This document shows positions 13,601 to 26,478 of a stretch of DNA of 64,000 nucleotides, piece by piece. Both the position numbers and the translations under genes were made by a program. Every line of letters starts with the position of its first letter. The first letter of the stretch is position 1. Below the pieces are notes generated by a model. The model worked only from the letters and a program-made list of their open reading frames with translations. It had not been told where the DNA came from and searched no databases. Origin of the DNA: Symbiodinium kawagutii (Eukaryota > Sar > Dinophyceae > Suessiales > Symbiodiniaceae); the NCBI GenBank assembly GCA_009767595.1, contig VSDK01027711.1, positions 106,324-170,323 of the forward strand, in the 5' to 3' direction.

Positions 13601-16600
13601 TCCTTCAGTGCCCTCTCCACTGAAGCCACTGAGAACTGTCCTCGAAGGTTCGCCAGGACGTTGTTCCTCTCCTGGAAGTCCAAACCACTCCTATTCAGCA
13701 AAAGATGCCCAACCAGAAAATCGGGAATGAAGCAATCCATGTCCTCCTCCGTGTACTTTGGAAGATTGTAGTCATAGTCATGGCCATACCACCCTTCATC
13801 TCTCTGGCTCCAAGACGAGTCACTCCACCATGAGTCTCTCCTATGAGGTTCCCGCTGGGGTTCTTCTTCCTCCTCCTCTCCTTCATAGAGCCGGCCATCT
13901 TCCCCAAATGGCAGGCTGGAGCCATGAGGGTAATCTCCCCAGCCTTCGTCACCTCGATGAGAGCTCCTTGAAGACGATGTGCCATGCCTCGCCAGAGCTT
14001 TCCCTTGTCCATACGAAGCATTTGTCACACCGTACTCCTTTTGAACCCGCTTCATGGCTTTGGTGGCTTCCCATAGAGATTCTGAGTGTCTATTGGTCCA
14101 TGCTGTCATAGTTTCGTATTTCTTCCGTTTCATGCCAAAGAAGAACTTGTTCACATAGCGGGAGGCGTTGATCAGGGAAGGTCTTTCTAAGTGTTCCTCC
14201 AGATACTCTAGTAAGGTGGTCACCCCTCCAGCATGATCCACCCACCGAGCATCTTTCGCCAGGGGTCGCCGCACAATTGTTTTCGCCACTCCCTCGAGTT
14301 CCCTAACTAACCTCGGAGCAGCTAAGTACCTCTTGTGCTTCTCGAAGCTCATCATGTACGTGTACGCTTCCTCTTTGTACTGCAGAAAGGTTTCCGCAGC
14401 CCCATCATATCGTGGTACCCCGTCTTTGTTACGGAGTATGGTCCCTCTGTCATCATTCCCCAACATGATCACACGTCAGGGTCGAATCACAGCAACTCAA
14501 ACCTAGGGTGAACCAGGCTCGTACGCTACCATGAAAGTGTTCACACCGCAGAACACCCTGTCACTAAGCTGCCGCACATTTGTTACAGTCAGCTGGAGGG
14601 GTCTTGAGCCACCAGCGAGTAGATCATTCGCTCTTCGGTGTGGAAAGCATACAAGGATTTGTCACTTGCACCAGGAACCCCAAGTAGGGATGGTTACCTA
14701 TCACGTAGGTAGCTGGAAGGGTACGGTTGGGCTATCCCGAAAGCTAGATGCGATCCCCAAATTTTACCGAAACTTCGACAACTTGACGGGCTGTGAGGAC
14801 CCCGGTAAGGTCTCATTGATGACCAGCTCCCAGTGTTTGGCACTTCAACACCTGGGCTGAGCAATTCATGGAGGCAGCTGGTGTCTGATATCAAGATGTA
14901 CCCTGGCATCACCCCTGTCAAACGCCTAGGTGAACACCAAGTTCTTACCCATGGAGCCCAGCCATCCTTGACATATTTTTCAGCTGCTGCCCCGAAAACG
15001 GCTTGAGACTGTAGGATTATCTGCAAAAAAACAGGTCAGATGATCCATTGCCGTCGCTTTGATTCCCCTGGTAGTCATGATTCCCGCAGGAAAAACCTCG
15101 ATCTTGGAAACCACCTCAAGTCAAGTATGGTCAGTTCTTGTTTTTTGGCAAAATTCCGAGGCAGTTTCCTGAGTTGATTGGTTGTACCAGAGAGTCATCG
15201 TCATCAGCCGGAAAAGATATGATCGAAACTTGGGCAACAAGTTGATCCATTTCTTCAACCAGGTGATTGTCAGACATCAGCCACTCAGATTTTTGTGCGG
15301 GACGCAGTATCTTCAGACCTCCCAAGGTGTAAGAGAGTAATGGGAGATCCGTATTAGCAAGACACCGACATTTGATACTAGATCCCTAGCTATGGTGAAA
15401 GTAGGGTGTCTATGGGTCTATCAGAAGCAGTGTCACACTTCTGTTTGTTGCAGTGGGTCCTGATGAACCAACTGTTGTTGAACGGTATAACCGGCCAGCG
15501 AACGATATTACCATGTGGCAGTGGGTCAAAACCCCGTACCCCTGGTTCCCCTATCATTAACCATTGGTTTCCTTATCATTGTTGGTTATTAACCACCATT
15601 ATTGGTTGGTTAAGTGCTTGACCCATAGCCATGTGCCAAACGAATCGCAAGCCCAGTTGGTTTTCCAATCGGTGACTCCCAATGATCTGACCACTGCATC
15701 GCTTCAGATTCCAATCTACACCTTATCGCATCACGCCACCATTGCAGAGAAGCTTGGCATTGGAAGAGTGGAGATATGGCGAGTTGGGTCAATATTAATC
15801 GACCAATAATGGTGGATAATAACCAACAATAATAAAGAAAACAATGGTTAACAGGGGGGAACCAGGGGTACAGGGTTTTGACCCACAGCCATATGGCAGA
15901 TGGGCGATTCGAAGCTGCGTGACCATCAACGTGGTGGTTCATGCAATGCGTATTGGGGGGTTCGCCCCTCTGAACGGTGCATATCCATATAGAAGCACAG
16001 GCAGACTACTGTATATTTTGTGTATGGGTATTGTGTAAGCATAAGCATGCTAGATGGTATATAAGCAAACGATTAAGGATAGGACACATATTTTGCATGG
16101 TCATGTCCGCGCTGTAAACCTATGGCAAGAGATTCGTCCTAGCAGCGCAAGTCTGTGAGATGGTGAACTACGGAGGTAACGGGGTGCAGGAAAGCCAAGT
16201 CCCGCCCCGAAGCGCGAGCGTGTCTCCCAAATCCATGGTGACTCGCAATAATGATGGAATGACTGCAAAGTGCAAGGCCAAGCGATAAAGCCAATGATGT
16301 ATCGTTGGCTATTTGTGGTTCTGAATAGTTCTGAAGCATTATGATTTTTTTTAAGAAACACCAATAGCCAAATTCTGGTGTACTTTCTTGTTGGCTACTG
16401 GTGGTTATGATCAATGATTCTGGTGGAGTGCCTACAGTCAATCCTTTCACATGCAAATCAATGGTCATGGTTTATTTGTACTTCTGATCTTATGATTGAG
16501 GGCAGGTTCACCATTCTACAAGGTGGCCCCCCAGTTATAGCTTGGTTTATAAGGCCATTTAAGTATAGTTATATCTACCACAACTGGTAGTTAGTAACGA

Positions 16601-19600
16601 GTTATAACCCAACTTATAGCTGGTTAGGGGCCCACCATTCTATGTTATGATCAATGCATTGGTTGTTACTTTGACGTGCAGTTGGGGCTTCCCTGGAATA
16701 CAGCCATAGTAAAGAACCCCTTGGCTGCGGGTTTTGAGAAGCCATAGCACCATAGCTTCATATCATAATTCGCGCCATGGACATAGCACATCCAACCATT
16801 GATAATCCAGTCTGCCCATTTTGATTTGTCCATATAAATGCATATAAATCCATATTCATATAAATCCATACAAGTCCATTTAAATCCATATAAATCCATA
16901 TAGATCCATAAACAATGAATATGAAGCCACATAAATCCATAAAAAAAATCCATCCGAATTCTCCTATTGTCATTGCTTAAACCATTGGAACCTCTCTCGT
17001 TGTGGGACCGACCAATCCTGCTACACCCCGGCGTCGGCCCAACGATGAGGTACACTGAAGGCTACCAAGCAGCTTTGCAACTGGAGCGCGGTCAAGGCCG
17101 GGAACCATGGGAACCGGGTGCGACCAGTTGCTGTTGAGTCGTTGGTTTAACCATGATGAACAGTAGTGGTCAGTAGTGGTCAATCGTAGTGGTGAATAGT
17201 AGTTTAAACTGCTATTCTGGTTAAGCAATAGTGGTTAAACTATTTTGATGAAGTTTACTATTTTTGTTTAAGTGACTATTTTTAGTTTAACTACTAGTGG
17301 TCAATAGGAGTATGAACAGTAGTGGTCAGTAGTGGTCAATAGTAGTGGTTAGTTCCCTGCAACGCCCTGGTTCGCCCACACCAGCGGCACTGCAATGGAG
17401 GATGATGTGCAAAGTCAAGATGGCTTAGAGAAGTTGCAAAACCACGGGCAATACGCAGTGACTTGTGGTTTAGGACTTTAGGCCTTAGGGTTTTAGGGTT
17501 TATCCTTTTAGGGTTTTAGGTTTTAGGGTTTAGGGTTTTAGGGTTTGTTGTTTCGGTTTATTAGCTTAGAAGCTCAAAAACAATGGCCTTGTGCAGGAAT
17601 TTTAACGTAGGGAAATGCTCCAAGTCAAGCGCGGGCAAACCTAGGGGTTGCAGCGTACTAGTTTAATCAATATGAACTGCTATTCTGGTTAAGCAATAGT
17701 CAACAGAAATGGTCAATAGTGGTTTCATGACTATTGTGGTTTAACCGTGTGGTTAAGCAATAGCGGTCAATAGTGGGTAATGGTCAATAGCGGTTGATAG
17801 TCAGTGAATAGCAGTTAACCAATAGTCAACAGCAATGGTTGTTAACCACTATTCACCACTGTTAATCACATAAGCCACTATTAGTTGTATTGACTGGTTT
17901 AGTTTTATTGACCATTCTTAACTACTCAACAGCAATGGTTATTAACTACTATTAACTGACACCAACTGGTGGTCAGTGTTTAGTTCGTTGACTACTATTA
18001 ACAACTATCGACCACGGTTATCACCAATGTTATCACCAATGTATTCACCCTTAATTTTGATCAAAACATCAGATGTGTCGAAATATCAAATCTGACTAAA
18101 ATCAACACAAGCAATCGATATCTACATATTTAAACTCGAACCTATGATTCCTATGACCATCTTCACTGACCCCCATCCCTGTTCAAACTCATGATTCACT
18201 GCTTGAGTATCTTCACATACACTGTGAATGGTTGATTTATATTGATTATCTTCACTATCTTTACCATCACTATAGTGGTCAATCACTATTGCTGCACAAT
18301 ACTATTTATATTGATAGTGATATCAACTGTACTATTCATACATTGATTGAGTATCTTCACCATATCCTATTGTGGTAGTTCACCATCACAGTTCTTCACT
18401 GCTCGGAGGCAACTGTTTCTGGCGCTCCATCGCCTCCACCTTCAGCGGTTCTGGTTGCACCACGCGGGGACAGCGGAGCCTGGCCGACGCCTTGGTGCTC
18501 TGCGACGGGGGCTGCGATGTGCTGCTCACCGGCGCGGAGACGGGCCTAGCGACGCCGGTGGAGGCCGGGGTGGTCAGGTGGTGCCTGGAGGGTGGTGCCA
18601 GGGTGCCATGGCGCATGGCATGGGAAGCAACTGGGAAGGGGATCTTAGATGTCACTATGATCCGATGATTCATGTCACTAGTCGATGGTAAATGATGTTG
18701 TTGGTAAATGGGTCGAACATGATATCACTAACTTCATGTGGTAAATATGTTGATGGGAGTCGGATGGGATGGGAAGCAGCCATCCAAAAAAAAAGGAGTA
18801 GTCGTTGCAATCCCGTCGTTGCTTCGCCCTTTGAGCTGGTAGGAACCTTAGTAAATCCAGTGACCACTAGCTAGTACCTGTTGATACATAGTTGAGGTGA
18901 ATCCATTAATTCACCTAAGTAGCTTGTACCTATTAACCAGTAGTTGGAGTTTATCTATTTACCATTAGCCCTTCATTATGATAGGGCTACTAAACTGGTG
19001 AAGAATGATTAAGCTAAACCTCCATGCATCGCAGTCATACTTTTGAACTGGTGAGAAATTTTGGATCACGAAAGTACCCTTGAATACCAACGATTACCAT
19101 TGCTATCTTGATACCAACCCTTTTCGACCATTCATTCTCACCCCTTGCTTCCACATGATTGCCATCTATATCTCAACCATCGCCACGCTTGAACCATTCC
19201 CATGTCAAGACCTATTGCCATGTGTCCTTCCAGCCTCGTGAGAAGTTTCGCAAGGTGGTCCTTCACATGCTCCGATATATTGCAACTCCGTCTCCCTCTC
19301 TCTCTCTCTCTCCCCCTCAATCTATCCATGTATGCACATCTCTTTCTCTCTTTCTCTCTCTCTCTCTATGTATATACACAGACATGTAAAATGTACGTAC
19401 ATGTAGAAATTAACTCACCAACTCCATCTAAGTTTCCGGGTTCGTCTCGCGAGGACATGGCTCATTTGAAAGCTGTTCTCCCGTCTCTTGGCGCAGTCAT
19501 AGCTGGAAGTAGGGTCATAGTGAAGATAGGTCAGCTGGTTGCATTTTGCTACAAAAAGGGTTGCTAAATAGGGATCAATCATGGTGAGTAATAGTATGGA

Positions 19601-22600
19601 TATGTGATATTTTACACTGATGCTTTGGTGAGATGCTTAGTATTTCATCTATCGTGGTGAGTATTTGATTTGACCAATGGTTTGATGGGATTTTGATCAT
19701 TGAGTAAGGATTAATCAATCGATTGTCGCGGTGAGTATTAATGATCATTCTTCAAGTTTGATTTTTCAATGATCAATAAACCATTATTTAATAAACTTTA
19801 CTTGATTTTTTTCTTAAAGTTGAATGTTTGATGGGCAGATCAACTGATGAGGATACCAACAATTGATGGATTTCGGTACCAGGGAATGGGTTCACCGCCT
19901 GCGGTGCAGGGTACAGCCAGGCACGTGATGGATTTACACATCGTTTCGTATAGGAAGTTCGACCGCTGGAATGGAAGCACCATGATCATGCAAGGGCGTT
20001 AAGTAATGTAGTTATCATTAGTAGTATATAATTACCATGATAGTAATTGCTATCGTTATGCCGTTCTACTATTCTTTTGCTATTTTTGGCAGACCACGAT
20101 TAGTACACCAATAGACGTCCAGTACAACCGGAAGATGCCTAGAATGGAAGTGTAGGAAGAATAGTATGCCGATTAGTAGTCTTAGTGAATTTACATCGCT
20201 ATTAGTGTACCAGCAGCGCAATGAGTACCAGTTTTACCATTTTGAATTACTGTATTTCATTGTAACAACAATAGATGCCCTTGTAGATGCTTATATCATT
20301 ATTCCTTGCCATTTGTACTATAAATACCAATTTCAACATACCATTCTTGTACCATTCTTTTTTGCAATTCCTCGCCATAAAAATCTATTTACCATAGCAT
20401 GTTCCGTAGACAATCATGGTGAACCAATTTTTATGTAACAGATAATCCAGCTTTCCTATTCTCTACCATCTATGCACACCATTTCAACCACGTTCCAACT
20501 CCCTGTCAGTTTGGACATCCCTGAGAAGTACATCATGGCGTTGGGGGCCAACGTGGATTGTGGGCACGGGGTGGTGCAAGCCGAGCTCGATCGACGTCCC
20601 TTGCAGGGTTGCCATGGAGATGGGGCTGCTTGGGTGAATCAATCAAGGCGAATAAGGCTTTGTTGATGGTCAATTGATGGTTTTCATAGTGTTCAATTCA
20701 TGGTAGATTGATGGTTCCTGGTTGCTGATGGGTTGTAGTTCACGTTCAAACTGATGATTCATGACGGCTCTCAATGGTATATGGTTCATCATTGTCAAGA
20801 AGGCTTGATAACGACGAATATATCATCCCTTGAGTTGCCCGTGGCTGATGTTTGCCCCGGCCTAGCGGTGACAATGGATCGATCTTTGAGGCTGACAGCT
20901 TTGACGCTTGCGGGTGATCTTTTTGGAAAAGAAAATTCTTAAGTTGATTCCCAACTGGTGGTTTCTCAAAATGGGGGACCCAAAAAACTAGTTGGTCTAA
21001 TACTACAAATGGTTGATATTAGGTGATTTGGGCGTACCCCTATTTGGAGAAACCACCAACTGAATGGTGATTCAATATCTCAGCATTCTTTTTCCAATTA
21101 GCGATTTTTTGGATCTCTTCCCGACTCAAATCATGTGTTTCTAAGTTCCATGATTTGTTTTTAGAGACTTTGTAGGACTCAGTTTAAGAAATACTTATTT
21201 GGAGACCATACTGTTCCACGATTTGTTTACCTGGTGATTTTCCAACCCAGTTGGAAATGGCATTTCCATGAATGTTATCGAGTTGGCGAATCCATTTCTG
21301 GCTCATGGAATTCGAAAGAAATACAACTCAACAAATCTTTCCGGCTTTATTATTAAGTTGGTACATGCCATTTCCGGCGGCGATCATGGAGATTATTGAG
21401 GATATAACCCAAAGGACGGATATTTCATCATCCTCATTTCTGAACTCCGGTATACCCTTGTCATGTAGATACTTGCCGTTGTGAACTATTGGAAGATCAG
21501 CCAGTATATGATGGTGCAGAATGGTTATTGTATAGACTTCTTTGTTGCCGTCATAGGATGATAATGGATGATATATGTATATACATATAGGTAACATGCA
21601 TATCTGATATGTGGGAGTTATATGTAGACCTGATTTCAACAAGGCTATTCACATCTCAACAGCTTGACGATTCTTTTCTAATGCTTGAGATGGGGATATG
21701 GTCGTCCCAACACGTGAAAGAGGTGGGCGAAATTCCATCAGCATGGAGCCTCATGTGCAATGCCAAGTATCCTTACGATGGCTGCACTTGACCTCTTAAT
21801 GATAAATTTGATAACAAGTCATTGAAACCAATTTACAGAAAGACCTCAACTCAAATCATTGACGCAGATTAACTGCACTTGACAATAAAGAACAGCAGTT
21901 TCTTGATGACTTGATGGATTGTTGCCAAGCCTTTGTTTATCCAGCTGGTGGTTTTAAGCATTTGGTATTTTCATCCAATATTTGAGATGCTTGGTTCATT
22001 GACTTGCGCATCTTTTTCATAGGGGTGGTTCCATCCGGCAGTGTCCCACTGTCTGTCACAGGCCCAGGTCGTTCTGCCGGAAGATTACCAACAGCTATGT
22101 GGAAACAATTCGCTGGGGCTATTGGCTGTGAGATTTCCAGTGCTGATAGGATCATACCACAGTACATCAGAGGATTACCCACTTAATTGCATCCACACTT
22201 GGGAGCTCGTAGGATATATCACTATAATTGTTGCCAATTATTCTTGATTCATACTACTATTGCGAAGAATTGTTGCCAATAATTACTTTGTTAGTATGAT
22301 TTAGTTACTACAAGATTTACAATTACTCGTGATATTACCAATCTGCGTCACCAGATTGACCATGACTGTGCCCTTCAGCAAACTACTTCAGCTCATCACC
22401 GTAGATCCAGGTTTCAGCCCTGAACTGCAGCATGGGCATGGGCGAAACATCGAAGCGGATGTGCTGATCAATGTATTTGCAAGACCTATAGTCCTAGTTA
22501 CCCATCATGGTTGGTAATGGTTTGTAATAGCGGTTGATAATGGTCGTTCATTGTGGTAAAATAGTGGGGTTGATGGTGGTTGATGGTGGTTGATGGTGGT

Positions 22601-25600
22601 TGCCGCTTGATCATGGTTTGTCATCGCCCATGGTGGTTGGAGATTTGGTAGCGCAATACATGGACCAGGAGGGCCTCCATGGTTCACGGTGATAGCCACT
22701 GATGTGAAGCTTTTCCCAGGTTTAGAGGCGCTGTACGACTCAGGAAGCATGTGGCTTGGCTGGGCGCAAGTAGTGGATGCTTAGTGTGGTTGAATAGTTG
22801 ATGAATAGTTGATGGATGGTTGATGGATGGTTGATGGATGGTTGATGGATGGTTGATGGATGGTTGATGGATGACTGGTTGATCCTGGCTAATGGTGATG
22901 GTGTTGACGACTGGTTGATGGATGCCCGAGAAGGGCGATGATGAGAATGCTTGATATTGTTGGTTAGCCACAGTTGGTTTGTGATGACAGCATTGGCGAT
23001 CAACAACCACCACCATTGGCTGGGTGTCAACATGGGATTATCAGGTGCCAAGTGGTTGTTTTCTTGGGGTTGGTGATGATCCATGAGCTGGGAACGCAGG
23101 GAACGGGGTCTGAATGTTGGTTCTGCAAAGGGGTCTGAAGGACATTGGAATGTCTATAAGGTGGGCCCTAGCCAGCATGTAAGTTAGGTAAAAAAACCCT
23201 TGAACTGGTATCGTACTTAACCCCAGCTAATTTAGTTGTAAACCAGCCCATAAATGATTGGAGGCCACTTTGTAGAAGTTTGTTGGCATAAGAGCCAGTG
23301 ATAACAGTGGTAATTCATTTGTTGAGAGTGTTTCTTTCTTTTTTATTCTGACAATTCATCAATCGCTTGGCAAACCTTGCTACGAAAATCTGCGTGCAAG
23401 AATAGATATGGTACTGAGATGTGTAGCTTGGCAGAGAATTTGGATACAGTAATTGGGCTATGAGAATGGTTCGAACTGGGTCATATGGTGATTTCTCAAG
23501 TCATAGGAGTACCCCAAAAATGGTAGCTTAATGACAATAAATGATTCTTAATAGATGATTTTGGGGGTCCCAAATTTTGATAAACCACCATGTTGCTTTG
23601 TGTCAATGCCCTGTACCCCTGTCCGTTCCTATCCCATAAACGACCCCAAGTACTTCAAGTGTTGGGACGTTGACCTACCCATTTGCTGGTTGGTCAGGAC
23701 CCAGCTCGCCATATTACAAGGTGGGCCTCAAAGTGACCTAACTCAGGTTGTACCTAGGCCAGATATAGTAGATGTAACTATACTTCAATGGCTTATTCTC
23801 CAACTTATGAGTAGGGGTGCCACCTTCTGTAAGCATGGTCGACAACCGCGGAAAAATGGGGAATGCCGCTCCGATGCCGAGGATTTTTCGCCAGCCCATT
23901 GAGCTGGAACACACAGCAGGCGCTTACTTTGCTGAATTGGTCTTGATCCTTGGTGGGCTCGTCCGCCATGACCATGATCAGCTAGTAGTAACCATGACTC
24001 CTGGGTCAGAACTAAATCAGTAACCAGTAGGAACCACTATTGAGCAGGGGTACTACCCAGCATTAGCCCGCTTATCGACTGCAATAGAAATATGAATGGG
24101 TGCTCTGATGGAAATCTAACAAAGCCATTGACGATCCACCATTTCTAGATGGTTTACCTGAATGGCCATTTTCTATTTGCTAGCTTCGGTTACCACCGGG
24201 AAATCATGACTATAATCATCAATCTTCATCAATCCTCAATCACCCTCAATCATCAGCATCACTCACCCATGGCTAGTAATTGCCCAGAATGGGTTATACC
24301 AAGTCATAAACAGTTTACGAACCACCGTCACGTTCACCACCTATTACCCTCTGGTCAACTAACCTAGCAATGGAAAATCACCTTTTGCAGACCCAGGGTT
24401 TCCCTGTAGAACATGGTGATTCTCCATTGCCAAGTTACCTGGGATGACCCACCAGCCACCCGTCGCATCATCAACTCCATCCTTCTCCGAGGAGATGTTC
24501 GCCCGTGCGTTCCATCGTGCAGAGCCTTGTGCTGGCTGCCATGCAAGGCCATCGAGGCGGAGCCGGCCATGGCAGTCCATGGCTTCTGGGGGTGGGTGGT
24601 TAAGCATGGAGAATGACGACTCGTCATGGTCAGTGATGGTTGAGATTGGTGGTTTACAATGATATGTTTATGGTGTATCATGGCTTTTGGGGCAATAAAC
24701 CATGATGGATGACCACCAATACAAGCTATAAAGGCCGGTAAATCTTCATTTCAACCATCATGAACAACAATGGCCTGTAGGTTTCAATAATGAGGTATAC
24801 GTTGGAAATGGCTTATAGTGGTCGACTAAGAGTGGTCAGAAATGATTCAGAACGCGTATACGCTAGTTCATGATGGTTGGTATGTAATGGTTGCTGTAAT
24901 CAAGCTTAGATATCGCTGATGATGATGGTGAAATGGTGGCCGATGATGGTTCAAAAGCATCAATGCTGGCCCTGATAGCTGATGAGTTGGAACCATCATG
25001 TGTGAAACCGGGTAGAGATTGGTGGCATATGCCACAAGGATGCTTGGAGGTGAGAGAAGGTGATCGCTTGGCTGCGAATAGAAGTAGTGCAGGATCCACA
25101 GGTAGCAGATATCCACCATTTACCATCCACCAGAACTTTTTTTTTCTGAATGTCTGGATACTCTAAACTCATCTTACAAGCTGAGAAATCAGCTTGTTGA
25201 TGGGTAACACGTCCATTGGAAGGTAGTGCTGTTGGTCAAGTGAAGCGTTGGTCGAGAAAAGTCTGACAGTTGAAACTTCAACCATTTTGACTCATTTTAT
25301 GAGCCATTACATGGCCAGCAAGTGATATTTTATAGCTACTGATAGTTTGCTATCATTATGATATTTGACACCAACCCTTCTTTAATAGTTGATTATCAGT
25401 TCTTAAACCCGACAGTTCTCCGGTCGCGGGCCGCTGTTGGTACAGAGGATTTTGCCGGTTGAGGTAAGCTCAGACTTCACTGGTTTGTGGCTGGAAGCAA
25501 CCTGTATGTATATGTTTATATATAATACTACATGCATAGTCGAAGGTTAGTATATTGCATATATATATATATACATATATCTTTATGCATACATGCATAC

Positions 25601-25776
25601 AGACAAACAGACAGACAGACATACACAGACAGACAAACAGACAGACAGACAAACAGACAGACAGACTGACAAACAGACAGACAAACAGACAGACAAACAG
25701 ACAGACATACAAACAGACAGACAAACAGACAGACAAACAGACAGACAAACAGACAGACAAACAGACAGACAGACAA

Positions 25777-25823
<47 letters not shown>

Positions 25824-26434
25824 AACAGACAGACAAACAGACAGACAAACAGACAGACAAACAGACAGACAGACATACATACCTACCTACCTACATACAT
25901 TACATGACATGACACGACATTACATTACATTACATTAAATTACCTTAGATTACCTTACATTACCCTACCTTACCTTACCTTACATTACATTACATTTCAT
26001 TTTATTTCATTTCATGTCAGTACGTACATGCATACATACATACATACATACGTACATACATACATACATCCATGCATACATACATACATACATACGTACA
26101 TACATACATACATCCATGCATACATACATACATACATACATACATACATACATACATACATACATACATACATACATACATACATACATACATACATAAC
26201 ACACACATACACACATACATACGTAAATTATCTCTACACATGTTCATTGTCCACTTATACGCATATCTATCTATCTGTCTATCTATCTATCTACCTATCT
26301 ATCTATCTATCTATCTATCGATCTATCGATCTATCGATCTATCGATCTATCGATCTATCGATCTATCGATCTATCGATCTATCGATCTATCAATCTATCG
26401 ATCTATCGATCTATCGATCTATCTATCTATCTAC

Positions 26435-26478
<44 letters not shown>

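Larger units (their letters stand above)
7191..14675 (-). mobile_element. Complete Ty1/copia LTR retrotransposon with target duplication
   Basis: A 7475-bp unit made of CCAGG, LTR, internal region, LTR and CCAGG. The two LTRs are identical over 139 bp and begin TG and end CA. In the element's own (minus) orientation the order is 5' LTR, primer binding site, Gag-protease, an ORF with an ExoX-like patch and coiled coil, a methyltransferase-like ORF, then integrase-RT-RNase H (the copia order, integrase before RT), a polypurine tract and the 3' LTR. No internal stops were seen within the domains. Identical LTRs suggest recent insertion. It lies antisense in an intron of the DUF1152 gene. Confidence 0.93.

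Noticed and set aside
14984-15034. Plus-strand mini-exon [17 protein letters not shown] with donor GTCAGA
   Set aside because: The minus-strand reading of the same DNA has a better pyrimidine tract, canonical donor and more protein-like sequence.
25281-25310. Spliced-leader-like CCATTTTGACTCA
   Set aside because: It shares only part of the dinoflagellate spliced leader (GCCATTTTGGCTCAAG) with two mismatches and no flanking array or donor; too weak to call a retroposed mRNA relic.
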